Below are positions 16,800 to 26,156 of a stretch of 64,000 nt of DNA, piece after piece. The stretch comes from Chitinophagales bacterium (GTDB lineage: Bacteria; Bacteroidota; Bacteroidia; Chitinophagales; Chitinophagaceae): positions 186,001 through 250,000 of the forward strand of contig JAFLBI010000001.1 of assembly GCA_017303835.1 (NCBI GenBank), read 5' to 3'. A program made the translations under genes and the position numbers. Position 1 is the first letter of the stretch, and each line of letters begins with the position of its first letter. The notes beneath the pieces are model-generated. The model was not told the origin of the DNA and did not search any database. It saw nothing but the letters and a program-made list of their open reading frames with translations.

Positions 16800-18566
16800 A
16801 TGAAGAGTTTTTTCAAATCTTTTTTTGCCGCCCTGCTGGCGATGATCGTTTTCACGACTTTGGTTTTCGGTTTCTTTTTCTTCCTGTTTGGAAGTTTGGC
16901 GTCCTCATCAGAAACCACCACCAGTATCGGGAATAAAGCTGTATTGGTATTAGATCTCTCTAAAGAGTTCCGTGAGCAGGATATGGAAGACCCTTTTGAG
17001 GAGTTTGCAGATGCTGATGTTGAGCATACGCCAGCATTGCTGGATATGGTGCAGATGATCAACCATGCAGCAAAAGATGATCAAGTGAGCGGTATTTATA
17101 TCAAGTGTGGCGCTAATGGTAATTCCATGGCTGCTTCCGAAGAATTGCGTCAGGCACTGCTGAATTTTAAAAAGAGTAAAAAGTTTATCTACGCTTATTC
17201 GGAAACCATCTCTCAAAGTGCTTACTATGTTGCTGCTCTGGCCGATAAAATTTATTGTCACCCACAAGGCGGAATTGATTGGTCAGGCTTCTCGGCCAAT
17301 CTATTGTTCTTCAAAGGAACATTAGAAAAGCTGGAGATTGAGCCACAGATTTTCTATGCCGGAAAGTTTAAGAGTGCAACAGAACCTTTCCGTGAGTACA
17401 AAATGACTGATGCCAATAAGGTGCAGACACTGGCATTCCTGAATGATATGTATGGCCGTTTTCTGCAAGCAGCAGCCGATGGCAGAAAGATGGATACAGC
17501 AATTCTGCGTAAACTGGCAGTTACTGGTGTGGTTCAGACTGCACATGATGCAGTAAAATACCAGTTGATTGATGGGGTGAAATACGATGATGAAGTAAAA
17601 ACAGCTTTAAGTAATAAGTTGAAGCAGGATAATGAACGCATCAATTTTGTATCATTCGCAGATTATGCCAAAGCTGTAAGCTATAATCCTTATAGCGGTA
17701 CCGATAAAATTGCCTTGGTATATGCGGATGGCGATATTGTGGATGGTAAGTCAGAAGATGATCGAGTAATTGCTAGTGATCGTTTTCGCACATTGTTAAG
17801 AAAGATTCGCTTGGACGATGGTATCAAAGCGGTTGTCTTTCGTGTCAACTCTCCTGGTGGAAGTGCTTTGGCTAGTGATGTAATCTGGCGAGAAATTTCG
17901 CTGATCAAAAAGAAAAAGCCGGTAGTTGTGAGCATGGGAGATTATGCGGCATCTGGCGGATATTTCATTTCCTGTGCGGCAGATTCTGTATTTGCCAATC
18001 CAAGTACATTGACTGGCTCTATTGGTGTTTTTGGAATCATTCCCAATATGCAGGCCTTTCTGAAAAACAAGCTTGGCATTTCGGGTGATGGTGTAAAAAC
18101 AGCGCCTTATGCGGATATGGGAAGTATTGATCGCCCATTAACCGAAATGGAAAAGCGTTTTGTACAGAACAGTATTGATTCTATCTACCATACATTTAAA
18201 ACAAGGGTTTCTGATGGCAGAAAGCTGTCGATGGAATTTGTTGACAGCATTGCGCAGGGTAGGGTTTGGACAGGTGCTGCGGCCACCAAAATTGGTTTGG
18301 TAGATCGAAACGGCACTTTGCAGGATGCTATCGCGAGTGCAGCCAAGCTGGCCAAAACCAGTTCTTATCAGCTCCGCACTTATCCGGATAAGATCAATGT
18401 CTTTGATCAGATATTTAAATCATTCCAGCGCAATACCAAGGTGAAAGCCATCAAGGAAGAAATTGGGGAAGACCAATACAAGCTGCTGATGGAATGGAAA
18501 AAAGTGCAGGGAATGGTGGGTGTAACGCAGGCCCGACTTCCTTACAATATCCAGCTGGGCTTCTGA
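16800..18566 (+). CDS. sppA: Signal peptide peptidase SppA, 67K type
   Basis: A 588-residue membrane-bound serine protease that degrades signal peptides after release. It has one N-terminal membrane segment (about residues 5-30) and two tandem SppA domains, as in the E. coli 67K form. The catalytic dyad is split between domains as expected: Lys189 in AGKFKSATEPF and Ser385 in DYAASGGYF. The start at ATG 16800 is chosen over an ATG at 16749 because it sits downstream of a good promoter and begins the signal anchor directly. Confidence 0.94.
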   Translation: MKSFFKSFFAALLAMIVFTTLVFGFFFFLFGSLASSSETTTSIGNKAVLVLDLSKEFREQDMEDPFEEFADADVEHTPALLDMVQMINHAAKDDQVSGIYIKCGANGNSMAASEELRQALLNFKKSKKFIYAYSETISQSAYYVAALADKIYCHPQGGIDWSGFSANLLFFKGTLEKLEIEPQIFYAGKFKSATEPFREYKMTDANKVQTLAFLNDMYGRFLQAAADGRKMDTAILRKLAVTGVVQTAHDAVKYQLIDGVKYDDEVKTALSNKLKQDNERINFVSFADYAKAVSYNPYSGTDKIALVYADGDIVDGKSEDDRVIASDRFRTLLRKIRLDDGIKAVVFRVNSPGGSALASDVIWREISLIKKKKPVVVSMGDYAASGGYFISCAADSVFANPSTLTGSIGVFGIIPNMQAFLKNKLGISGDGVKTAPYADMGSIDRPLTEMEKRFVQNSIDSIYHTFKTRVSDGRKLSMEFVDSIAQGRVWTGAAATKIGLVDRNGTLQDAIASAAKLAKTSSYQLRTYPDKINVFDQIFKSFQRNTKVKAIKEEIGEDQYKLLMEWKKVQGMVGVTQARLPYNIQLGF

Positions 18567-18570
18567 TCCT

Positions 18571-18601
18571 TTTGCGGGGCATTTCATAAACAGTAGATTT
18601 G
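18571..18601 (+). promoter_or_regulatory. Promoter of the ABC-2 permease gene
   Basis: TTTG at 18571-18574, a 19-base spacer, and TAGATTTG at 18594-18601 form an exact Bacteroidota promoter. Only four bases (CCCC) separate the -7 box from the ATG at 18606, so transcription should begin at or next to the start codon. Confidence 0.75.
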
Positions 18602-18605
18602 CCCC

Positions 18606-19712
18606 ATGCAAGCACCTTACAGTCAGTTTAAAGCCATGCTGGCGATATCCAAAGCCAGTTTACGTGCTGTGTTTCGCAGCCCTTCTTCTGTGATCTTTAG
18701 TATCGGCTTTCCACTCATCTTTATCCTTGTCTTTGGATTTATTGGTGGTGGTGGTAAGGTATCACTAAGTGTGGCGTTTGATGCGCAGTCTGATACCATC
18801 AATCCAGTGTATGCCGCAATGAAGCAAGTGCCTGGGTTGAATATTCGGAACAAAGCACCGCAGGCTTTGCAAGAAGATCTGGAAAAAGGCAGAATTACTG
18901 CTGTGATCAATATTCGCCGCACAGGTAAAAGCAATCCTGCGTATATCGTAGACCTGAAAAGTTCCGAAGCAGTGAATCCGCAGAACTTGCAGGTATTGCA
19001 ATCCATCATTGGTGCGATCATTTCCGGTGTAGATAAATCCATGTTTGATGCTGCACCAACTATTGCAGCGATCAATAAGGATATTGTTAAGATACCCGGA
19101 CGAGTATATCGTACCATTGATTTTATATTGCCGGGACAGTTAGGTTTCTCTTTGTTGAGTGCAGGGGTGTTTGGGGTTGCTTTTCTATTCTTTAACCTGC
19201 GTCAGCAATTGGTGCTAAAGCGATTTTATGCAACACCGATCAGACGTGCATACATTGTCTTAGGTGAGGCATTGAGTCGTGTTACTTTCCAGATGATTAC
19301 TTCTGTTATCATTATTGGTGTTGGGCATTTTGCATTTAAGTTTACGCTCGTGCATGGCTGGATTACTTTTCTTGAGATCATGTTATTGAGTTTTTATGCA
19401 CTGATCTTGTTCATGGGTTTTGGTTTTATTGTAAGCGGTTTGGCTAAGAATGAAAGCACGATTCCGCCTTTTGCCAACTTGATTACTTTACCGCAGTTTT
19501 TATTAGCAGGCACTTTCTTTTCTATTGAAAGTTTTCCATCTTGGTTACAACCCATTTGTAAAGTATTGCCATTGACGCATTTCAATAATGCCATGCGCAA
19601 TATTGCTTTTGAAGGTGCGAGTTTATTCAGTTGTTGGCAGGAGTTGGGTATACTGGGTATCTGGATTGTAGTGGTATATGCTATTGCTGTGAAAACATTT
19701 AAATGGGAGTAA
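18606..19712 (+). CDS. ABC-2 type transporter permease
   Basis: A 368-residue permease: one membrane segment near residues 28-48, a periplasmic domain of about 130 residues, then five membrane segments from about residue 175 on. The motif LPQFLLAGTFFSIESFPSWLQPICKVLPLTHFNNAMR is typical of the ABC2_membrane family near the C-terminus (quoted here only as a landmark around residues 297-333). No ATP-binding partner is encoded next to it. It is followed after one base by the SRPBCC gene. Substrate unknown. Confidence 0.85.
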   Translation: MQAPYSQFKAMLAISKASLRAVFRSPSSVIFSIGFPLIFILVFGFIGGGGKVSLSVAFDAQSDTINPVYAAMKQVPGLNIRNKAPQALQEDLEKGRITAVINIRRTGKSNPAYIVDLKSSEAVNPQNLQVLQSIIGAIISGVDKSMFDAAPTIAAINKDIVKIPGRVYRTIDFILPGQLGFSLLSAGVFGVAFLFFNLRQQLVLKRFYATPIRRAYIVLGEALSRVTFQMITSVIIIGVGHFAFKFTLVHGWITFLEIMLLSFYALILFMGFGFIVSGLAKNESTIPPFANLITLPQFLLAGTFFSIESFPSWLQPICKVLPLTHFNNAMRNIAFEGASLFSCWQELGILGIWIVVVYAIAVKTFKWE

Positions 19713-19713
19713 G

Positions 19714-20196
19714 ATGCGCTTGATCCGATTTGCGATTATTAGTGTTGTGATTTTGTTTTCGCTGGCTACAGCGATTGGGTTGTTATTACCATCAAGAGTG
19801 ATTGTTTCTCGCGCTGTAGATATTTCTACTGCCCCGGAAAAGGTGCGTGTTTTTACGCATGGTATTGACAAATGGACAACCTGGGTTGCCGGTATGGGCG
19901 ATACCAGTGTGCATGTCTATTCAGCTGCTGATGCACAGATTGGTAATAATCGAGTAAGCATGCAATTGCAGAATGATTCAACTTTTGTTACAAAGTGGCA
20001 GGGTAGAAGTGGCAGTCCGCAGTTGAGCACGATGCGCATTATTCCGCTTGGTGCTATTACTACTGTTCAATGGCAGTTTGAACAAGAAATTGGCTGGATG
20101 CCATGGGAGCGATTGGGCTCCATGATGAACGACAAGATACTAGGTGTGATGATGGAGCAAAATCTTGCATCACTCAAAGCAGTCAGTGAACAATAA
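19714..20196 (+). CDS. SRPBCC / START-like domain protein with N-terminal membrane anchor
   Basis: A 160-residue protein with one N-terminal hydrophobic segment (residues 5-27) followed by a domain that looks like the polyketide cyclase/START fold: SRAVDISTAPEKVRVF is the usual first strand-helix, and the C-terminal helix carries the L-G-x-M-M-x-x repeat. The domain binds hydrophobic ligands in other proteins. It starts one base after the ABC-2 permease stop codon and is surely co-transcribed. The ligand is unknown. Confidence 0.75.
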   Translation: MRLIRFAIISVVILFSLATAIGLLLPSRVIVSRAVDISTAPEKVRVFTHGIDKWTTWVAGMGDTSVHVYSAADAQIGNNRVSMQLQNDSTFVTKWQGRSGSPQLSTMRIIPLGAITTVQWQFEQEIGWMPWERLGSMMNDKILGVMMEQNLASLKAVSEQ

Positions 20197-20200
20197 AACA

Positions 20201-20227
20201 AGAGGCGCTCAAACGAGCGCCTCTTTA
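20201..20227. terminator. Bidirectional rho-independent terminator
   Basis: A perfect 10-bp stem, AGAGGCGCTC with GAGCGCCTCT, around an AAAC loop, lies between the convergent SRPBCC and SusD genes, with T-rich sequence on both sides. Confidence 0.88.
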
Positions 20228-20251
20228 CCATCCCAAATAACTAACGAGTAG

Positions 20252-21565
20252 TTAGAAGGTTGGGTCGGTGGGTGTATTGGGGTTATTATCTCTTTCACGG
20301 AATGGATAAGGATAGAAGTTTCTATTCTTCTCAACACCAGGCGTATTGCTTCTGCCGAAGCGACGCATGTCTTCCATTTTCCAACCCTGCATGTATAGTT
20401 CAATACAGCGATTGCGGTAGATTTCTGTAAGGATATCTGCTTGCGTATTCGCACCGCTGTATGCTGGTTGATCAGCACCAATGCCAAACGGATCGCCGGC
20501 AGGTGTTTTAGTCAGGATTTTGTTCAACTCAGTTACAGCATTAGCCAGATCTGGCGTGCTTGCTCGAGCATAGCATTCTGCTTTGATCAATGTCATTTCA
20601 CTAGGCAGGTAAATAGGCCATGCTGTAGATAAAGCAGCACCAAAGCCATTGATTCTCCATCTTGGTGCAGCAGCTGTGTTAATAGACATGTAGAAATTAA
20701 CACGCTTATCGCTCATTACAGGGCGAAGTGCAACTGGTAAACCAAAAGTGCTGTCACGTACCTGAAACACGTTGTTGGTAGCGGTGGATACGTTGAAAAT
20801 CGGATTTGGGCTAACTGCATCAAAACGCATTTCACTTTTTACAGTCAGGTTAACAGCATTCGCAGCAGTAAGTGCTACACTGTAATTGCCTGCAAATAAT
20901 GAATAGCGTGCTTTCAATGCCTGCAGTGTGTTTGGAATTTCAATGCCAGCAGGAATGTTCGAGATAAAACTTGTACTGATAGGGTTTGCTGCAATTGTAG
21001 CAAGTGCTCTGTCGAGTACTGCTACTGCTTTACCGTAAGCAACATTTCTATCAATGAAGTTTGCGGTATTGCCAACTGCAACGGTATCAGGTACTTTCTC
21101 CCAAAACTCTGCAAGACTACCCAAGGCTAAAGCTTTGAATATACTTGCGTAACCAATCAAACCGGAAGCATAGCTTTTGTCGCCAAGCTTGGCAGCATTG
21201 TTGATTACATTGTCGGCATCATAGATGACTTTCAGGTTGCTGGCCCAGAGGTTACCAAGTACAGCATTGTTGCCATCAACAGAGATGCCACCATTGAAAA
21301 GGTTGGTTTCATCAACGTTACCTGTATTTCTGTTGCTGAGTTCAAATGTAGAAAAGCCGTTGGCGCAAACCAGGTTGTATAATGAACCCGCTCTGGATGT
21401 GCTGTATGCTTTCTGTACACCAACTGCAACACCGGTAAGGCCTACAGCAGAAGACAGGGTCTGTGTCTGCGTTGCGTCGTTGGGGTTTTCGAAATTCTTC
21501 TTACAGCCTACCATCATCGATGAGCCGGCTGCAAGGAGGAAGATATATTTCACAATAGGTTTCAT
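20252..21565 (-). CDS. SusD/RagB family outer-membrane lipoprotein
   Basis: A 437-residue lipoprotein with the lipobox SMMVGC (Cys21) followed by KKNFENPND. The remainder is helix-rich with TPR-like repeats, and the C-terminal region (LIKAECYARA and IYRNRCIELYMQGWKMEDMRRFG) is typical of SusD proteins, where it reads 'E...ER..El..EG.R..DL.R'. SusD proteins form the lid of a SusC barrel and capture glycans or other polymers. It lies 24 bases downstream of its susC partner. The substrate cannot be inferred, because no hydrolase gene is linked. Confidence 0.9.
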   Translation of the reverse strand: MKPIVKYIFLLAAGSSMMVGCKKNFENPNDATQTQTLSSAVGLTGVAVGVQKAYSTSRAGSLYNLVCANGFSTFELSNRNTGNVDETNLFNGGISVDGNNAVLGNLWASNLKVIYDADNVINNAAKLGDKSYASGLIGYASIFKALALGSLAEFWEKVPDTVAVGNTANFIDRNVAYGKAVAVLDRALATIAANPISTSFISNIPAGIEIPNTLQALKARYSLFAGNYSVALTAANAVNLTVKSEMRFDAVSPNPIFNVSTATNNVFQVRDSTFGLPVALRPVMSDKRVNFYMSINTAAAPRWRINGFGAALSTAWPIYLPSEMTLIKAECYARASTPDLANAVTELNKILTKTPAGDPFGIGADQPAYSGANTQADILTEIYRNRCIELYMQGWKMEDMRRFGRSNTPGVEKNRNFYPYPFRERDNNPNTPTDPTF

Positions 21566-21589
21566 ATGAATTCATTTAGTCTTGGTGAA

Positions 21590-24500
21590 TCAGAATTTGG
21601 CATTAATGGTGAAATTAAATGTACGTGGGATGGGTACGTTACCGAAATCGATACCACGTGCCAGTGTTGCACCACCACCTGCGTTGGTTTCAGGATCGAA
21701 GCCCTGATAATTGTCCCAACTAATCAGGTTACGGCCAGAGAAGGTTACACTCAGATCGCTGAATGCCTTGTTTACTTTACCAAATGAATAGCTCAGTGCT
21801 AATTCACGCAGTTTAACGAAGCTACCATTGTCAATTCTCCATTCTTCAATAGCGTAGATACTGCTGATATAGCCTCTTGGCAATTGACCTCTGTGCTCCT
21901 TCTCAGCAAATTCTTTACCATTACCTACACCCTGACGTGTACGGAAATCCGCATTGAATACATCTACACCCTGTACCGCATCCAACTGAATACGTAAGCT
22001 GAGTTTTTTGTAGTTGAATGTATTCACCAAAGTACCTGTCCAATCTGGGTTAGGGTTACCAATCACACGTCTCAACGGAGTACCAGTTGGTAAACCACCT
22101 GCATCACGCTGTGTAGTGTAAGTGTTTGGTGTTAACTGAGTACCTCTTTCCTGTACAGGAATACCTGATGCATTCTTTATCATATTGCCTGCTGCATCAC
22201 GGGCAAAGAAGAAACCATAGAATACGCCTACTGGCTGACCAGGCAGCAAGGAAACAGCACCTGCTGGCAGGTTAAACTGAATCAAACCCTGAGGAATATT
22301 CTCAACACGGTTTCTGTTGCGGTTATAAATCACGTCAACATTCCAGCTAAAGTCTTTCTTACGGATAGGAGAACCGCCAATGGCTAATTCAATACCCTTG
22401 TTAGACAATGAACCTACATTACCTAACAGTGAAGTATAACCCTGACTTGGCGCAATAAAGCGGCTGATCAACAGGTCTTCAACTTTTTTGCTGTAATAGT
22501 TCACAGTAACATTGATACGTCCTTTCAGGAATGACATGTCTGCACCAATCTCTGTTTCTTTCTGCGTTTCTGGCTTTACATTCTCGTTAGCCAATTGGCC
22601 GGGGCTCATTAAAGCTGTTCTGCCAACCAATGGAGAAGCATTGTAGATATTGAAACGAGAGTAAGCGCCAATACCTGTTAAGTTACCACTCTCACCATAA
22701 GCAGCGCGAATCTTCAGATAATCCCACCACTTGCTGATAGAAGAATTCTGCCAGAAATTCTCATCGCTGATAACATAGCTGGAGCTGAGTTTCAGGTAAA
22801 GCTGGTTGCGTTGGTTTTCACCAAATACAGATGAACCATCCACACGGGCAGCACCTGTTAAGAACAAGCGGTTCTTATACTTGAAGTTTTGCTGTAAGTA
22901 ACCACCAGAGATAGAAATTTCGCTGCGCTGATCAGATCCTGGAAGAACAGTACTTGCACCTTGAACCGTTTGTACCAACGGTGCCATACCACGTCCCTGC
23001 AATACTGTGAAAATGCCTTTTTCATACTGCATAGAGTAGCCTAACTGTGTGGTGCTCTGGAGATCTTTTGTGATATTCTTATTCAGTGTAGCATTCAATT
23101 CGTGGTTGATCAGGAATTGTTGGTTGTTACCTGCACTAGCGTAACCATTTTGAGTTGGATCCAGTGTAAGACCACCACCCCAGAATGCAGGGCTTGCATT
23201 ATATGTATATGGAGGAATATACGTTGTACCGTTTTGAGCGATATTGTCAATACCCATTGTGTAGTCGATAGTGAAGTCTTTGAAAGGCTTCAGTTTCAGA
23301 CCAAGAGAAGAAATGATACGGTTGGTCTCATTCTTTTGCTTGATGTCTTCAATAACACTTACAGGGTTAACACGACCTCTTTCACCAACAGCCAATAAGT
23401 TGCCGTTACCATCACGCTGCCAGATATTATGGAAGTTACCAATGATGGTTACGCTGTTTATAGGTGAGAAGAAGCTGTTACCATCAGGCTTTTCATTGGC
23501 GTTGCTGTTGATATAGTTCAAACCAACACTCAAAGAAGCCCATTTGGACAATTCCTGATCAACGTTTACACGGAAGCTGAATCTTCTGAAATCAGTGTTT
23601 TTAATAATACCTTGATTGTAGAAATAAGAAGCTGACGCGAAGTATTTGGTTTTATCCTTACCGCCGCGGATAGAAACGTTGTTATCTGTACCTAACCCGT
23701 TTTGGAAAATATAATCCCAGTAATCATAGCGGGTTACATTGGTTGTATTGGTTAAAGCTGGTGTAAGAATGTCTTGCGTTTGTGCGGTAGGTCCGTCTGT
23801 TGGTCCGCCAAATTTTGTTGGCGCTTCGTTATAGCCTACAGACTTTCTCAGACTACTGCTCATGACGCTGGTGCTGAAACTAACTACGGGAGCACCGCTG
23901 CTGCCGCGCTTAGTAAAGATTTGTACAACACCTGCATTGGCACGAGAACCATAGATGGCCGCAGCTGCTGCGCCGTTCAGTACTTCAACACGCTCAATGT
24001 CGGCGGGGTTGATATCCACCATACGGTTTGGCTGAGGCGAAATCAAACCATCGTAAGCATCTTGTGTATTGGTTACTCTTCTTGCACTATTGCTAACGAT
24101 AACACCATCCACAATATACAAGGGTTCACTGCTGGAGCTGATGGTGCTTACCCCGCGTAAGCGCACACTCATGCTACCACCGGGATCACCACTGTTCTGA
24201 ATGATTTGTGCACCGGGAGTTTTACCCTGTAATGCAGACAATACGTTAGATGGAGCAGCTTTAGTCAGTACATCGCCTTTTACTGTGGCGATATAGTTAC
24301 CTAATTGCTTTTTGGTTGTACCGGCAGAAGTACCCGTAACAACAACTTCGTCCAAACCCGCAGCGTCTTCTTTCAAACTTACATTTAGCTCTACTTCACT
24401 TGCTGATGTAGCAACAGTAAAACTCTTGTCCTGTGATTTGAAACCCACTGAAGAAAATTGGGCAACGTACTGACCTGGTTTAAGATTTGCAGTTAGTTCG

Positions 24501-24703
24501 TAAGTGCCACTCGGACCGGCTGCGGCACCAAGTGTTGTGTTTTTAATGGTAACAGAAGCACCGGGTATGGCGTTGCCACCGGCATCAGTTACTTTTCCTT
24601 TGATCACAACCTGCGCAGGTAGCGCAAAGCTGATCAACATCAGAGAGGCTGCAGCAAAAAATTGCATAAAGCGCCTCTTCTGCGGTAGAATCGCATACTT
24701 CAT
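21590..24703 (-). CDS. SusC/RagA family TonB-linked outer membrane transporter
   Basis: A 1037-residue barrel protein. It has an N-terminal signal peptide (to about residue 30), a carboxypeptidase-D-like regulatory domain (VVIKGKVTDAGGNAIPGASV...), the TonB-box-like DEVVVTGTSAG, a plug domain with the family stretch PLYIVDGVI, and a 22-strand barrel ending in Phe (FTINAKF). The ATG at 24703 is preferred to a TTG two codons upstream. It forms a pair with the downstream susD. The operon lacks an anti-sigma gene of the FecR type next to it. Confidence 0.93.
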   Translation of the reverse strand: MKYAILPQKRRFMQFFAAASLMLISFALPAQVVIKGKVTDAGGNAIPGASVTIKNTTLGAAAGPSGTYELTANLKPGQYVAQFSSVGFKSQDKSFTVATSASEVELNVSLKEDAAGLDEVVVTGTSAGTTKKQLGNYIATVKGDVLTKAAPSNVLSALQGKTPGAQIIQNSGDPGGSMSVRLRGVSTISSSSEPLYIVDGVIVSNSARRVTNTQDAYDGLISPQPNRMVDINPADIERVEVLNGAAAAAIYGSRANAGVVQIFTKRGSSGAPVVSFSTSVMSSSLRKSVGYNEAPTKFGGPTDGPTAQTQDILTPALTNTTNVTRYDYWDYIFQNGLGTDNNVSIRGGKDKTKYFASASYFYNQGIIKNTDFRRFSFRVNVDQELSKWASLSVGLNYINSNANEKPDGNSFFSPINSVTIIGNFHNIWQRDGNGNLLAVGERGRVNPVSVIEDIKQKNETNRIISSLGLKLKPFKDFTIDYTMGIDNIAQNGTTYIPPYTYNASPAFWGGGLTLDPTQNGYASAGNNQQFLINHELNATLNKNITKDLQSTTQLGYSMQYEKGIFTVLQGRGMAPLVQTVQGASTVLPGSDQRSEISISGGYLQQNFKYKNRLFLTGAARVDGSSVFGENQRNQLYLKLSSSYVISDENFWQNSSISKWWDYLKIRAAYGESGNLTGIGAYSRFNIYNASPLVGRTALMSPGQLANENVKPETQKETEIGADMSFLKGRINVTVNYYSKKVEDLLISRFIAPSQGYTSLLGNVGSLSNKGIELAIGGSPIRKKDFSWNVDVIYNRNRNRVENIPQGLIQFNLPAGAVSLLPGQPVGVFYGFFFARDAAGNMIKNASGIPVQERGTQLTPNTYTTQRDAGGLPTGTPLRRVIGNPNPDWTGTLVNTFNYKKLSLRIQLDAVQGVDVFNADFRTRQGVGNGKEFAEKEHRGQLPRGYISSIYAIEEWRIDNGSFVKLRELALSYSFGKVNKAFSDLSVTFSGRNLISWDNYQGFDPETNAGGGATLARGIDFGNVPIPRTFNFTINAKF

Positions 24704-24783
24704 AAGCAAGCAGTTTTTGGTTTTAATGCTGAATAGACAACAAAAAACGCAAAAAAGCTGGTTTCTGTTGATGGATTTCGCAA

Positions 24784-26064
24784 TTATTTGTTAACAACCC
24801 TCTCCAAAAACTGTGAAATCCTGCAGAATTCCGCATTATTCAAACAGTAAGGGGGCATGGTATAGACTGTATTGCCTAAGGGCCTGATATAAAGCCCAGC
24901 CTGAAGGGCTTCTTTTGTAACTACCTGACTTACAGCGTTTAGATAGCCGGTTTGGCCTTCTTTAATCTCAAAAGCCAATATTGTACCCAAGTGCCTCACC
25001 CCTGCAATCTTTTGCGTGCTAGTTGCGAATTGTGCTAATTGATCTGCCAGGGTGCTTGTTTGCTGCTGAAGCCAGCTTCTTTGGTTGGCGCAATTTTCTG
25101 ATAACAATAGGTCGAGGCTGGCATTGGCTGCTGCGCAAGCCAGGGGATTGGCTGTAAAGGAATGTCCGTGGAAAAAAGTCTTGAGTTGATCATCCTGTAC
25201 AAATGCTTCATAGATAAATGCTGCACAGGCCGTAACACCTAATGGCATAAATCCTCCCGTAATGCCTTTGCTTAAGCAAATGATATCCGGGTTGTACTGC
25301 ATGTACTCGCTGGCAAAAAGCTTTCCGGTTCGGCCAAATCCTGTCATTACCTCATCCGCAATGCAAATGATTCCCTGCTGTTTCGCTGCAGCTAACAGTG
25401 TATCGAGATCTGCAGCTGCATACATACACATCCCGCCTGCACCCTGCACTAAGGGTTCGTAAATAAAAGCAGCAATGGATGCTCCCTCCGCTGCAATTAT
25501 GCTGAGAGATGTTTGCAGATTATCCGCGGTAGGGGTATCAATGAAAACTACTTCAAATAAGTGTTGATGGAAAGCCAGGGTAAATACACCGCGGTCACTT
25601 ACACTCATCGCACCGAAGGTGTCGCCATGATAAGCGTTCCTAAAAGCCAGGATTTTTTTTCTACTCGATTGTCCTTGATTCCACCAATACTGAATAGCCA
25701 TCTTTAGGGCTACTTCAGTAGACGTAGAGCCATTGTCGCTGTAAAAAACTTTTGCAAGATTGCCCGGTAAAATATCCATTAATCTTTCTGCGAGTGAAAC
25801 CGCGGGGCCATGGGTAAAACCTGCAAAAATAACTTGTTCCAGTTCCAGGGCCTGTGCATAGATCTTCTCGGCAATGTATGGATGTGCATGTCCGTGCAGA
25901 TTCACCCACCAGCTGCTTATGGCATCAATATAGGTATTGCCTTCAGCATCCATGAGTAAGCTGTCCTTACCTTTCACAATTGCAATCGGGTCTGGCATTT
26001 GCTTTTGTCTGGTGAATGGGTGCCAGACATATTTTCTGTCTTTGGTAATTAGCGAATCGGACAT
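24784..26064 (-). CDS. bioA: Adenosylmethionine-8-amino-7-oxononanoate aminotransferase
   Basis: A 426-residue class III aminotransferase of biotin synthesis, which makes DAPA from KAPA with SAM as amino donor. Landmarks are the N-terminal VWHPFTRQKQM (substrate-contacting Trp), SSWWVNLHGHAHP, the cofactor region FYSDNGSTSTEVALKMA, the DEVMTGFGRTG loop and the PLP lysine K266 in LSKGITGG. No other bio gene is adjacent. It diverges from the ECF sigma gene. Confidence 0.93.
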   Translation of the reverse strand: MSDSLITKDRKYVWHPFTRQKQMPDPIAIVKGKDSLLMDAEGNTYIDAISSWWVNLHGHAHPYIAEKIYAQALELEQVIFAGFTHGPAVSLAERLMDILPGNLAKVFYSDNGSTSTEVALKMAIQYWWNQGQSSRKKILAFRNAYHGDTFGAMSVSDRGVFTLAFHQHLFEVVFIDTPTADNLQTSLSIIAAEGASIAAFIYEPLVQGAGGMCMYAAADLDTLLAAAKQQGIICIADEVMTGFGRTGKLFASEYMQYNPDIICLSKGITGGFMPLGVTACAAFIYEAFVQDDQLKTFFHGHSFTANPLACAAANASLDLLLSENCANQRSWLQQQTSTLADQLAQFATSTQKIAGVRHLGTILAFEIKEGQTGYLNAVSQVVTKEALQAGLYIRPLGNTVYTMPPYCLNNAEFCRISQFLERVVNK

Positions 26065-26068
26065 GTGG

Positions 26069-26076
26069 CAAAAATA
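26069..26076 (-). promoter_or_regulatory. Promoter -7 box of bioA
   Basis: The minus strand reads TATTTTTG, then four bases (CCAC), then the bioA ATG. The spacing equals that of the ABC-F, ABC-2 and his leader promoters and predicts a leaderless transcript. No good -33 TTTG is seen at 19 bases. Confidence 0.5.
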
Positions 26077-26156
26077 GGGTGCAATATTTTCGCGGCATTG
26101 TATTTGTCGTGCAACGCTTGCATTTAATATGGAGTCAAGCTAACTGAACCAGCTGA

